Notes under the pieces: generated by a model | What the model was told of the DNA's origin: nothing | The model's input: only the letters and a program-made list of their open reading frames with translations | The model's database searches: none | Part shown: positions 1 through 6,442 of the stretch, one piece after another | How positions within the stretch are numbered: the stretch's first letter is position 1 | Layout of the letters: each line of letters begins with the position of its first letter | Position numbers and translations under genes: made by a program | NCBI GenBank assembly: GCA_016198645.1 | Contig: JACQIE010000076.1 | Location: 1-8,764, forward strand | Source: Candidatus Aenigmatarchaeota archaeon | Lineage (GTDB): Archaea; Aenigmatarchaeota; Aenigmatarchaeia; GW2011-AR5 | Direction: 5' to 3' | Length of the DNA stretch: 8,764 nucleotides

Positions 1-5
1 ACAAT

Positions 6-596
6 ATGGCCGAAGAAAATCCGGATGATGCACAGAGAGATACAGGTTTCGTAAATTCACCCGCTTTTAGAGCATCAATGGAAGAGTTATTTACCAGATT
101 GCCTGGCTATGCGGAGCGGGCGGCCGCTGTTCCTACTGAAGCTCACGGGTCGATAGAAGAAAGAGGCAGAGTAGGGAAACATTGGTGGGAAATGCGCGAG
201 CAACAAGGGTTGAACAGATACAAGATGGCCGAGTTGATGGGGCAAGACGTTGACCACGTAAGACATTTTGAAGTGGGGTTATCTACCGACACGGAATTTG
301 ACACGTTTCCTGCGTTATACGCGAAGGCTCTTGGGAATATGGGATTATACCAAGATTTCTTGCAGCAGTTCGGATTAACTCCGGGAGCGGTTTTTGCGAT
401 AGAAAATCCGTTCGCATCAGTCATGCCGGAAGACGATGGAAACAGGAGAATCGTAGTAAATAGTGTGCCAGCACTTTATGCCAATCGACAACGGTATGAA
501 GCATGTTTAGCAGGAATGACTGCCGGAATGCCGCCGGAACAAAGGGCGGGTTATGTTGATAGTCATCCGTTTACGTATTCTATAGAGAGAGCGTAA
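6..596 (+). CDS. XRE-like helix-turn-helix protein, 196 aa
   Basis: No specific family is recognised. Residues about 57-92 read like a Cro/C1 (XRE) helix-turn-helix: an R-x-x-R-E-Q-Q-G-L-N start, the helix KMAELMGQ, a recognition-helix region DVDHVRHFE, and the closing E-x-G-like EVGL. Residues about 100-125 (PALYAKALGN, then FLQQFGL) fit the short helical extension often found after such domains. The N-terminal 50 and C-terminal 65 residues match nothing I know. No membrane segment or signal peptide is visible. The ATG lies only 5 bases inside the window, so its promoter cannot be seen and an upstream start cannot be excluded. It ends 5 bases before the converging winged-helix gene. DNA binding is inferred from the motif; any target is unknown. 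Confidence 0.65.
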   Translation: MAEENPDDAQRDTGFVNSPAFRASMEELFTRLPGYAERAAAVPTEAHGSIEERGRVGKHWWEMREQQGLNRYKMAELMGQDVDHVRHFEVGLSTDTEFDTFPALYAKALGNMGLYQDFLQQFGLTPGAVFAIENPFASVMPEDDGNRRIVVNSVPALYANRQRYEACLAGMTAGMPPEQRAGYVDSHPFTYSIERA

Positions 597-601
597 TTTC
601 T

Positions 602-928
602 TCATTCAATCTCCAGTTTCTGCGCCTTCAATTCCTCGTCCACGGCTTTGCTTGTCACGAGGTTGTTTATCTCTATCAGTTTTCTTACTATCGGGTTTTC
701 TTCGTTCAGCTTGTAGAGTTTTGCGCGGCCCACTTGCCGCGTTTCCTTTACTATTCCTTTCTCTATGAGTTTCGGGAAAAACGAATGCAGAGTGTTCCAA
801 CCGACGTCGCTTTCTTTGGCGACGTCGGTCAACGAGTAGTCAAATTCCCTGTATGTCATAAAGAAGTCCAAGACCTTGATTAAGGGCGAACTCCCGAATA
901 CTTCCACGAATGCAGTTTTGTCTCCCAT
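602..928 (-). CDS. Winged-helix transcriptional regulator, 108 aa
   Basis: This is a typical small archaeal winged-helix protein. After a short N-terminus, the segment FGSSPLIKVLDFF forms the first helix. A helix-turn-helix follows (SLTDVAKESDVGWNTLHSFFPKL, given in part), then the wing GIVKETRQVGRAKLYKLN, and a C-terminal helix that may dimerise. I chose the ATG at 928 because GGAGG (939-935) lies 6 nt upstream of it, a strong Shine-Dalgarno. An in-frame ATG at 952 would add eight residues (MFNVRRRY) and has its own TATA-like sequence at the right distance, so the start is not settled. It diverges from the winged-helix gene at 1045 across an AT-rich region with a palindrome, which would suit autoregulation. 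The ligand and regulon are unknown. Confidence 0.8.
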   Translation of the reverse strand: MGDKTAFVEVFGSSPLIKVLDFFMTYREFDYSLTDVAKESDVGWNTLHSFFPKLIEKGIVKETRQVGRAKLYKLNEENPIVRKLIEINNLVTSKAVDEELKAQKLEIE

Positions 929-950
929 ATAACGCCTCCGAACGTTGAAC

Positions 951-968
951 ATTTATATCAATATAAAT
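951..968. promoter_or_regulatory. Palindromic TATA region between two divergent regulators
   Basis: ATTTATAT-CA-ATATAAAT is a perfect inverted repeat with 8-bp arms and a 2-bp centre. Each arm also reads as an archaeal TATA box for the minus-strand winged-helix gene: the inner box is about 26 nt from the ATG at 928, and the outer one would give a short leader carrying the GGAGG. It could therefore be the promoter, an operator for autoregulation, or both. Perfect AT-only palindromes arise by chance more easily than mixed ones, which limits confidence in the operator reading. Confidence 0.5.
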
Positions 969-996
969 ATCTAACATATAATCAATAGAATGATAA

Positions 997-1006
997 GTTT
1001 AAATAA
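997..1006 (+). promoter_or_regulatory. TATA-like box for the winged-helix gene at 1045
   Basis: GTTTAAATAA lies in the AT-rich divergent region and looks like an archaeal TATA box for the plus-strand gene. A transcription start about 25 nt downstream would fall near 1028, giving a leader of roughly 17 nt before the ATG at 1045. Another AT-rich candidate closer to the gene (around 1015-1022) would instead give a leaderless message. The sequence alone does not decide between them. Confidence 0.4.
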
Positions 1007-1044
1007 TTATTATCGTAATATGAAATTACTATTTGAGTATATTG

Positions 1045-1317
1045 ATGCGTCAAAATAGTGATTATATGGACGATAGCGAACTAAAAGCGGCTATTCTGCG
1101 CAAAATGCTCATGCATAGGTGGATAGGCGGGAAGCATACGGCTATAGACAATATACCCAAAGGATTTCCGCTGCATGTGAGGAACGATATTTCACGGGTT
1201 GTGCAGAATCTCATAAGAGAAGGATTCATCGTGCGGAAGCCGACGAATTACGGCGAGCATGTTTATCTTAATCCTCGGCGCGTTTACGAAGCTAAGAAGA
1301 TAGCCGGAATTATATGA
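1045..1317 (+). CDS. Small archaeal winged-helix-like protein, 90 aa
   Basis: This is a basic, soluble 90-residue protein. Helical segments (about residues 11-25 and 44-62) are followed by a beta-wing-like stretch, GFIVRKPTNYGEHVYLNP, and a final helix. The central block IGGKHTAIDNIPKGFP resembles a small family of uncharacterised archaeal proteins with a winged-helix-like fold, so a nucleic-acid-binding role is likely but unproven. I chose the ATG at 1045. A TTG at 1033 would extend it by four residues but has no clear ribosome-binding site. The gene converges on the DUF998 gene, with a 51-bp gap between the stops, and diverges from the regulator at 602-928. Confidence 0.7.
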   Translation: MRQNSDYMDDSELKAAILRKMLMHRWIGGKHTAIDNIPKGFPLHVRNDISRVVQNLIREGFIVRKPTNYGEHVYLNPRRVYEAKKIAGII

Positions 1318-1368
1318 TTTTACGACCCGCGCAAGAGATAATCAACAATTGAATCATCTCGGAAATTC

Positions 1369-2007
1369 CTATCGTTTTTTGTCCAGCCGGTAAAGTTTCA
1401 ATGCGGTATACATGAGCAGAAGGAAGAACGCGGCTATCGTTATCCGCTGTTTCATGCCTAGCAAGACGCCGGTAGAAGCCGTAAACCATGCATATGCAGA
1501 ATACGCTATGATAATGCCCAGTATGCCGGCGACTGCAAAATAATATCTCATGTATTTCTCGTTCCGCGTGTCGGCTACGAGCAGGATAAACGCCGGAAAC
1601 AGGAACACGAAAGTGCTGTAAGTTGCAGCGTTGTGCAGCTCCGCCGTGGAAGTTGACGGCGGGCAAAAGCGCGGGCCTTCTTCACAGGGCGCATCGCTGG
1701 GGAAGACTCCTATCAGGAACATTGCAAGCCCACCCAAAGCGAACAGAACCGATGCAAGCTTTCCGAAAGCCCCCTTCCTTATTCCGTAAACCCCGGCGGA
1801 GAATGCAATGATGAAAATTCCAAGCAGCATGAAGCCAAAGACGTTCATGAATAGCTGGACAGGGCTGCCGGTTGCGCCAAGGTCGCTGATTACATGATTC
1901 ATGTGGTCGTATCCCGGGTACATGGAGCCTGAAAGGAGCACAACCAAAGCAAAAATGGCCGGGCCGAAGAGCCCTGACAATAGCAGGAACTTGATTTTCT
2001 GAATCAT
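1369..2007 (-). CDS. DUF998 family membrane protein, 212 aa
   Basis: This is an integral membrane protein with about six hydrophobic helices, near residues 6-26, 53-73, 81-101, 129-147, 154-175 and 187-205. Family markers are the loop after the first helix (YPGYDHMNHVISDLGATGSP), the motif GVFPSD after the third helix, and a conserved-looking His in AELHN before the fourth. These match DUF998, a widespread family without an established function. The loop at about residues 103-117 carries two Cys (C108 and C115) that could pair. The length is normal for the family. The gene diverges from the TrmO-like gene, and its start lies about 26 nt from a TTTTAAG box, so a leaderless transcript is likely. 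There is no evidence of a functional link to its neighbours. Confidence 0.85.
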   Translation of the reverse strand: MIQKIKFLLLSGLFGPAIFALVVLLSGSMYPGYDHMNHVISDLGATGSPVQLFMNVFGFMLLGIFIIAFSAGVYGIRKGAFGKLASVLFALGGLAMFLIGVFPSDAPCEEGPRFCPPSTSTAELHNAATYSTFVFLFPAFILLVADTRNEKYMRYYFAVAGILGIIIAYSAYAWFTASTGVLLGMKQRITIAAFFLLLMYTALKLYRLDKKR

Positions 2008-2028
2008 TATGATATTCGTAACTGGCAG

Positions 2029-2046
2029 ACTTAAAACAATTTAAGC
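2029..2046. promoter_or_regulatory. Overlapping divergent TATA boxes in a palindrome
   Basis: CTTAAA-ACAA-TTTAAG (2030-2045) is a perfect inverted repeat with 6-bp arms. The right arm (AATTTAAG) lies about 24 nt upstream of the plus-strand ATG at 2066. The left arm, read on the minus strand (TTTTAAG), lies about 26 nt upstream of the minus-strand ATG at 2007. Both distances match the archaeal spacing between TATA box and transcription start, so both neighbours probably have leaderless mRNAs and competing promoters. Confidence 0.6.
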
Positions 2047-2065
2047 GCCTGCCGTATATGAATTT

Positions 2066-2497
2066 ATGCTAATTTCCATGAAGCCGGTCGGCATCGTGAA
2101 GAACAATGAGAAGAGCCAGCATTTCGGCGGATGGGGCAACGTCATTTCCGACATAGCCGTAAACAAAAAATTTGCGCCTGCGCTTGACGGTCTGGAGGAC
2201 TATTCGCATGCGGTTATAGTTTACTGGATGCATCAGGTAAAGAAGCACGTGATAAAACATCATCCGCAGGGCATTGCGCCGCTCGTGGGAATATTCGCAT
2301 GCCGCTGCCAGGGGCGGCCAAACCCCATAGGCATCTCGGCTGTGAAGATAGTAAGACACAGAAAAAACATACTGACCGTAAAGGGGCTGGACGTGGTCAA
2401 CGGCACGCCCGTGCTTGACGTAAAGCCGTACACGCCGCAGTACGACCTCGTGAACAACGCGAAAGTTCCTGCGTGGACAAAAATGCTGCGCTATTGA
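2066..2497 (+). CDS. trmO: TrmO-like tRNA t6A37 N6-methyltransferase (TsaA/YaeB family)
   Basis: TrmO-family enzymes use S-adenosylmethionine to methylate N6-threonylcarbamoyladenosine at position 37 of certain tRNAs. Visible family features, in order, are the N-terminal MKPVGIVKN strand, the DLEDYSHAVIVYW-like segment (here GLEDYSHAVIVYWMH, residues 42-56), the signature GRPNPIGISAV (83-93), and GLDVVNGTPVLDVKPYTPQYD (108-128, given in full only as its conserved elements: NGTPVLD and KPY). The 143-residue length fits the compact archaeal form, which lacks the C-terminal extension of bacterial TrmO. One oddity is FACRCQGRPNP, where most members have a Thr-Arg-Ser/Gly-Pro-type sequence before RPNP. 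The ATG at 2066 is preferred to the one at 2078 because it sits at leaderless distance from a TATA box. Substrate identity is inferred from the family. Confidence 0.88.
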   Translation: MLISMKPVGIVKNNEKSQHFGGWGNVISDIAVNKKFAPALDGLEDYSHAVIVYWMHQVKKHVIKHHPQGIAPLVGIFACRCQGRPNPIGISAVKIVRHRKNILTVKGLDVVNGTPVLDVKPYTPQYDLVNNAKVPAWTKMLRY

Positions 2498-2507
2498 CCG
2501 TTAATGA

Positions 2508-2516
2508 TTTATATTT
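2508..2516 (+). promoter_or_regulatory. TATA box for the small Cys-rich gene
   Basis: TTTATATTT lies just after the TrmO-like stop codon and is centred about 23 nt upstream of the ATG at 2535, consistent with a leaderless transcript. Its presence suggests the small gene has its own promoter rather than being only read through from the methyltransferase gene. Confidence 0.6.
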
Positions 2517-2534
2517 GCCGAGAAAATTGGTATC

Positions 2535-2669
2535 ATGCCAGAGTTATTCCAATGTCCGGAATGCAAGCTGTTCTATAAAGACGAGGGCACGGCTGAAAAA
2601 TGCAGAAAGTGGTGCGCGTCGCATAAAAGCTGCAATATGGAAATCGTAAGGCATTCAGTCAGAAAGTGA
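2535..2669 (+). CDS. Cys-rich small protein, likely metal-binding, 44 aa
   Basis: This short gene encodes a 44-residue protein with five Cys (7, 10, 23, 27, 33) and His residues at 30 and 40. The layout is FQCPECKLFYK, then AEKCRKWCASHKSCN, then MEIVRHSV. A pattern of CxxC, then CxxxWC-like, then SCN-x-E-I resembles an uncharacterised family of tiny proteins in archaea and candidate-phylum bacteria; I recall it only as a pattern. The Cys arrangement suggests zinc or copper binding in the cytoplasm. Its TATA box is at leaderless distance, which supports real expression. It converges tail-to-tail on copA with a gap of only 7 bp, so it borders the metal island. A role in metal buffering or delivery is inference. 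Confidence 0.75.
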   Translation: MPELFQCPECKLFYKDEGTAEKCRKWCASHKSCNMEIVRHSVRK

Positions 2670-2676
2670 CAGCGTA

Positions 2677-4743
2677 TCAATTCATTCTGAACCGCTTCAT
2701 CATCGCCGAGTTCGTCACGACGAAGATGGAACTGAACGCCATCGCGCCCGCCGCGATTATCGGACTGAGCAATAATCCAAAGGACGGATAAAGAATGCCG
2801 GCGGCGACGGGTATCCCGATGACGTTGTAGAAGAACGCCCAGAAGAGATTTTGCTTTATCTTGCGGACGGTGAAGCGGCTTAGTCGTATCGCCCGCGCCA
2901 CGTCGCGCGGGTCGCTTTTAATCAGGACTATCTGCCCGCTCTCCATCGCCACGTCCGTGCCGGAGCCGATGGCTATCCCTACGTCCGCCTGCGCCAGCGC
3001 GGGCGCGTCGTTTATGCCGTCGCCGACCATGGCGACGACTTTGCTTTGCTGAAGCTTCTTGATTTCTGCTGCCTTGCGGCCGGGAAGCACGCCGGCAAGA
3101 ACCGTGTTTATGCCCAGCTCCTTTGCGACGGCGTTAGCAGTTCTTTCATTGTCACCGGTTATCATCGCGGCGCTTATGCCCATTTTTCTCAGCTCTTCCA
3201 CCGCGCTCTTCGCTTCTGCTCTTGCCGTGTCAGCGGCTGCCACGATGCCCACGAGCCTTTTATTCACGGCGACGAGCATCGCGGTCTTGCCCCGGTTTTC
3301 CAGATTCACAAGCTCCGATTCAACATCGTCCGCGACTTTTATTCCTTCGGATTTCATTAGCATCCTGTTGCCGAGAAGTATACTCCGTCTTGCGTGCGAA
3401 GCGGAAACGCCCTTGCCGCTTATCGCGCGGAAATTTTGCGCGTCCGGAACTGTTATCTTGCTCTCCCGTGCCTTCTTCAGGATTGCGTCGGCGAGCGGAT
3501 GTTCCGACCCCTTCTCGGCGATGGCGGCGCAGAGAAGAACGTCGCGCTCGCTGCCGGAAAATGTGACAATGTCAGTGACCTTCGGTTTCCCTACAGTCAG
3601 GGTGCCGGTCTTGTCAAAGACCACGGCGCTTATTTTCCCGGCGCGTTCCAAAGCCTCGCCGTTCTTTATCAGTATACCGTTTTCCGCGCCCTTGCCGGTG
3701 CCGACGAGTATCGCAGTTGGCGTTGCCATGCCCAGCGCGCAGGGGCAGGCGATGATAAGCACGGAGACGAGAATTGTAAATGAAAAAATAAAGCTCTGCC
3801 CCATGACGAAATACCACGTTGCGAAAGAGAGCAGCGCCACGGCAACGACTATCGGAACGAAATACGAGGAAATGCGGTCGGCGAGCCGTTGCAGCGGGGC
3901 GCGGGATATCTGCGCTTCTTCAACGAGATTTATTATCTGCGCCAGCGCGGTGTCGCTGCCGACCTTGGCAGCGCGCATTTTAAGCAGCCCGTGCTTGTTT
4001 ATCGTGGCGCCTATAACCTGAGAGCCTTTTTCCTTTTCAACGGGCACAGACTCTCCGGTTATCATCGATTCGTCCACAGAGGAAGAGCCGCTTATCACGA
4101 CGCCGTCCACGGGAATCTTCTCGCCCGGCTTGACCAGTACAATGTCATTGACGTTTATCTGTTCCACAGGAAGGCGAAGCTCTTTTCCGTTCCGCACAAC
4201 CGTGGCGAATTTGGGCTGCATGTCTATGAGCTTTCTCAGCGACTCGGACGCCCTGCCCTTGGCTATGTCTTCGAGAAGCTTGCCAAAGAGGATGAGCGTT
4301 ATTATCGCCGTTGACGTGTCGAAATAAGTTTCCGTGCCAAACGCGGCAGGCATAAACGTCGCCAACGCGGAATAAAGCCATGCAGCGGACGTCCCTATCG
4401 AAATAAGCACATCCATATTGGTTGCCCGTGCTTTCAGCGCGTCGTACGTTCCCCGGTAAAATTGCCAGCCTGCGACGAACTGCACGAGCGTCGCAAGCGC
4501 GAAGAGGATGAAATTTTCATTCACGTACGGGACATCGATTACGAACATTACCAATATTACAATTGACGTTAAAATCGCGGAAAAAACTGTAAGCGCTTTC
4601 AGCCGCTTCATTTCTTTTTCCGGCTTGATAAAAGTTTCCACGCATCCCGAAGAGCAGAAGTAATACATCCTGCCGCGCACTTGCTCCTTTAGCGGAGACG
4701 TTTTCTCGTCAACGTACATTCCGCATACCGGGTCTTTCGCCAT
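2677..4743 (-). CDS. copA: Cu(I)-type P1B-ATPase with N-terminal YHS domain, 688 aa
   Basis: This is a membrane pump that uses ATP to export a heavy metal, probably Cu(I). A YHS/TRASH-type domain (DPVCGM near residues 4-9, with C7, C30 and C34) replaces the usual N-terminal heavy-metal-associated domain. Eight membrane helices are visible, near 51-70, 76-96, 110-130, 142-156, 291-313, 317-340, 633-652 and 656-677. Catalytic motifs are TGES (229-232), CPC (333-335), the phosphorylation motif DKTGT (D377), the HP dipeptide (415-416) and GDGIND (574-579). CPC together with YN (639-640) and MxxSS (668-672) is the copper-specific P1B-1 signature. The gene starts 3 bp after the stop of the YHS gene, after a double TAA, so the two form an operon. 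The complete motif set indicates an active enzyme. Ag(I) is an alternative substrate, and transport direction is assumed from the family. Confidence 0.95.
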   Translation of the reverse strand: MAKDPVCGMYVDEKTSPLKEQVRGRMYYFCSSGCVETFIKPEKEMKRLKALTVFSAILTSIVILVMFVIDVPYVNENFILFALATLVQFVAGWQFYRGTYDALKARATNMDVLISIGTSAAWLYSALATFMPAAFGTETYFDTSTAIITLILFGKLLEDIAKGRASESLRKLIDMQPKFATVVRNGKELRLPVEQINVNDIVLVKPGEKIPVDGVVISGSSSVDESMITGESVPVEKEKGSQVIGATINKHGLLKMRAAKVGSDTALAQIINLVEEAQISRAPLQRLADRISSYFVPIVVAVALLSFATWYFVMGQSFIFSFTILVSVLIIACPCALGMATPTAILVGTGKGAENGILIKNGEALERAGKISAVVFDKTGTLTVGKPKVTDIVTFSGSERDVLLCAAIAEKGSEHPLADAILKKARESKITVPDAQNFRAISGKGVSASHARRSILLGNRMLMKSEGIKVADDVESELVNLENRGKTAMLVAVNKRLVGIVAAADTARAEAKSAVEELRKMGISAAMITGDNERTANAVAKELGINTVLAGVLPGRKAAEIKKLQQSKVVAMVGDGINDAPALAQADVGIAIGSGTDVAMESGQIVLIKSDPRDVARAIRLSRFTVRKIKQNLFWAFFYNVIGIPVAAGILYPSFGLLLSPIIAAGAMAFSSIFVVTNSAMMKRFRMN

Positions 4744-4746
4744 TTA

Positions 4747-4887
4747 TTAACCCCGCGAAGAAAACTTTTCCGGATTTTTGAGGAACGTTTCTTTGCACGA
4801 AGCGTTGCAGAAATAATAGGGTTTCCCTTTATGCACCGCCTTTATGGCGGGATTCGCATCCATTCCGCACACAGAATCTTTCGCCAT
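4747..4887 (-). CDS. Free-standing YHS-domain metal-binding protein, 46 aa
   Basis: The protein is almost nothing but a YHS domain: DSVCGMD at residues 4-10, then KPYYFCNASCKETF at 22-35. The Cys spacing is C7-X19-C27-X3-C31, the TRASH/YHS pattern, and it closely resembles the domain at the start of the adjacent ATPase. I chose the ATG at 4887 because GGTGA (4897-4893) precedes it by 5 nt. A much longer open frame extends upstream but runs antisense to the PadR gene and is not credible. It is the first gene of an operon with copA. Likely roles are a cytoplasmic metallochaperone or metal buffer feeding the pump; a regulatory partner role is also possible. Metal binding is inferred from the Cys pattern. 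Confidence 0.88.
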   Translation of the reverse strand: MAKDSVCGMDANPAIKAVHKGKPYYFCNASCKETFLKNPEKFSSRG

Positions 4888-4918
4888 GCAAATCACCTTC
4901 GTTTCTATTAACGCCAGA

Positions 4919-4951
4919 TTATTTAAGCTTATATCATTATACGATATATAA
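4919..4951. promoter_or_regulatory. Divergent promoter and candidate operator of the metal island
   Basis: The gap between the YHS-copA operon and the PadR gene is 78 bp. On the minus strand, CTTAAATAA (4927-4919) is a TATA-like box giving a start near 4898, just before the GGTGA of the YHS gene. On the plus strand, GATATATAA (4943-4951) or TTATAT (4929-4934) could serve the PadR gene. Between them is an inverted repeat, TATATC-N7-GATATA (4930-4948), with perfect 6-bp arms, well placed for a dimeric regulator to control both directions. I infer it as the PadR operator; it does not match a specific operator consensus I can cite. Confidence 0.5.
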
Positions 4952-4965
4952 CTCAGGGCGACGCG

Positions 4966-5382
4966 ATGAAAAAAGACGAGAGCTTCATGACAAATCTCAC
5001 GAAGTTTTACATGCTCACGCTGCTTCGGGAGGAGCCGAGGCATGGCTATGATATAATGAAAGAACTGGGCGCGCGGCTCGGCAAGAAGCCGAGCGCCGGG
5101 CAGATATACCCGCTGCTGAAAAAAATGCAGGGGCTCGGATACGTGACGCGGTCGGCTGACGGCAAGAAGAAGACGTACAAGCTGACGGCGGAAGGAAAGG
5201 CTTTTGCAATGAATATGATGGATAGATTTTCCAGAATTCTTGACGCGTCTGTGCGGCAGAGGCTGGTAAAATGCGCGTGCTGCGGATGCGAGGTTTACAG
5301 CGGCTCGGTCAGGCAGAGGCTGGGCAGCAGAACCTTTAGTTTCTGTTGCACGAGCTGCGCCGCGGGTTTCGACGGGCGGTAA
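4966..5382 (+). CDS. PadR-family regulator with TRASH-like Cys-rich tail, 138 aa
   Basis: Residues about 9-85 are a PadR winged-helix domain: LTKFYMLTLL, then PRHGYDIMKEL (25-35), the recognition-region SAGQIYPLLKKMQGLGYV (43-60), and the wing KKKTYKLTAEG (67-77). PadR proteins are usually dimeric repressors. Residues 100-138 are an unusual tail with seven Cys (103, 105, 106, 108, 127, 128, 131). C106-X20-C127-X3-C131 fits the TRASH spacing C-X19-22-C-X3-C, and the ending F-C-C-T-S-C-A-x-x-F resembles YHS domains. TRASH domains occur in archaeal copper regulators of other DNA-binding families, so metal sensing is likely. It diverges from the YHS-copA operon and lies 32 bp before the cupredoxin gene. 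ATG at 4966 is chosen; an in-frame ATG at 4987 would remove seven residues and leave the domain intact. Confidence 0.87.
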   Translation: MKKDESFMTNLTKFYMLTLLREEPRHGYDIMKELGARLGKKPSAGQIYPLLKKMQGLGYVTRSADGKKKTYKLTAEGKAFAMNMMDRFSRILDASVRQRLVKCACCGCEVYSGSVRQRLGSRTFSFCCTSCAAGFDGR

Positions 5383-5384
5383 GC

Positions 5385-5394
5385 TTTTAATAAA
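5385..5394 (+). promoter_or_regulatory. TATA box for the membrane cupredoxin gene
   Basis: TTTTAATAAA begins three bases after the PadR stop codon and is centred about 25 nt upstream of the ATG at 5415. This supports an independent leaderless transcript and argues for the ATG at 5415 rather than the upstream in-frame TTG at 5400. Read-through from the PadR gene remains possible. Confidence 0.6.
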
Positions 5395-5414
5395 TCGAAT
5401 TGAGAATACCAACT

Positions 5415-6332
5415 ATGGGCGAAGAAAGCGCTTTCAGGATTTCCAGAAAGAGCATCTATGCGGTTGCCGCACTTGCCGGCACGTTTCTGACAGTAGGATG
5501 GCTGCTGCTTCAAAATTCTTCTGCGCCTTTTGCCGCAGCCACTCTTCTTTCGGCAGGAATAATATGGTGGGCGGCGGCTTTCGCGTACAGCAACAGGGAA
5601 AAAATGAGCGAGATGCACTGCATGATGAACGGCATGGCGTTCGGCATGATGGCGAGCTTCGCGATAGGGGCGCTGGTGGCGCTGCCCAAGGGCGACTTCA
5701 TGCTTGGCATAATTGCAGGCACGGCTGCGGGACTTCTGGCAGGAATACCGGTTGCCGAGGCAGGCGGGCGGCTTGCGAGAATGGAGGGCGTGATGGCGGC
5801 GCCCATGGGCGGCTCCATGGGAGCGATGCTCGGGGTGATGATGCGTTTTTACGACGTCCAGCTGTTCATGCAATTTTTCTTCGTGACGCTTATTTTCATA
5901 ATGTACGAGATGACGAAGGCCAACGAGAGCCACTGCAAATGCGCGGTGCCGTCGGGGCTGAAATATTTCGGGCTCGTGGTGGGCGCGGCGGCAATAGCAT
6001 CCACGTTCATGATGGCTTACGGCACGGGCACGCCCTCCGGCGGCGTCGTCGGGCTGCAGGGCAACGAGGTACAGGAGATTGCGATGAAGATAGAGCCGTG
6101 GGGATATAATCCCGACCAGATAACGGTGAAGAACAACGTGCCGGTGAGAATAAATCTTCAGGCGTCGCCGCAGGCGGGATGCACGCGCTCAATCGTTTTC
6201 AGGGATTTCGGCGTGAGCAAGACCGTCGCCGCAGGAGGCACGGACACCATAGAATTCACGCCCCAAAAACCCGGCACCTACCAATTCAGCTGCGCCATGG
6301 GAATGGCGCGGGGAACGCTTGTTGTGCAGTGA
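5415..6332 (+). CDS. Met-rich membrane protein fused to a C-terminal cupredoxin, 305 aa
   Basis: Residues about 14-202 form a membrane domain with five to seven hydrophobic helices. It is rich in Met at helix ends: MSEMHCMMNGMAFGMM (64-79) and MEGVMAAPMGGSMGAM (123-138), typical of soft-metal sites. A CKC follows at 174-176. Residues about 215-305 form a cupredoxin: a strand KIEPWGYNPDQITV, then GCTRSIVF with C256, then FTPQKPGTYQFSCAMGMARG with C293, M295 and M297. The Cys and Met positions match the type in which these residues, rather than the classic His-Cys-His-Met set, bind copper. The cupredoxin probably faces the outside. Its place beside copA and the Cys-tailed PadR gene supports a role in copper binding or transfer at the membrane. 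The start is the ATG at leaderless distance from its TATA box. Transport activity itself is not shown. Confidence 0.85.
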   Translation: MGEESAFRISRKSIYAVAALAGTFLTVGWLLLQNSSAPFAAATLLSAGIIWWAAAFAYSNREKMSEMHCMMNGMAFGMMASFAIGALVALPKGDFMLGIIAGTAAGLLAGIPVAEAGGRLARMEGVMAAPMGGSMGAMLGVMMRFYDVQLFMQFFFVTLIFIMYEMTKANESHCKCAVPSGLKYFGLVVGAAAIASTFMMAYGTGTPSGGVVGLQGNEVQEIAMKIEPWGYNPDQITVKNNVPVRINLQASPQAGCTRSIVFRDFGVSKTVAAGGTDTIEFTPQKPGTYQFSCAMGMARGTLVVQ

Positions 6333-6414
6333 ATCACAACCTGCGTACTGAAAGCGGCACAAGAGGCAAAGGCTGGCCGTTTCATGGCCTAACTGAACAG
6401 TAAACAAGTACAAC

Positions 6415-6438
6415 AAAGACTTTTCGTAGAAAGTCTTT
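6415..6438. terminator. Perfect hairpin 1, possible terminator
   Basis: AAAGACTTT and AAAGTCTTT form a perfect 9-bp stem around the 6-base loop TCGTAG. It lies 83 bp after the cupredoxin stop codon. On the minus strand it follows the possible 57-residue gene and is trailed by T-rich sequence (GTTGTACTTGTTT). It could terminate transcription from either side or be part of a structured RNA. Archaeal termination depends mainly on T-tracts, so the role of the hairpin is uncertain. Confidence 0.45.
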
Positions 6439-6442
6439 GGGT

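Noticed and set aside
3059..4021. 320-codon open frame on the plus strand inside copA
   Set aside because: It is antisense to a fully conserved P1B ATPase. Its Ser/Ala/Pro-rich composition is a by-product of the GC-rich codon pattern on the other strand.
4888..5412. Long upstream extension of the YHS protein on the minus strand (open to 5412)
   Set aside because: It runs antisense through the PadR gene, the YHS domain begins at residue 1 of the short version, and GGTGA precedes the ATG at 4887 at normal spacing.
5295..5933. 212-codon open frame on the minus strand opposite PadR and cupredoxin genes
   Set aside because: Its composition is His/Arg/Ser-rich with no recognisable domain, and it overlaps two well-supported genes on the other strand.
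6371..6395. GGCC-N7-GGCC repeat downstream of the cupredoxin gene as an RNA gene or attachment site
   Set aside because: The arms are only four bases and no tRNA-like arms, flanking direct repeats or integrase gene are visible.
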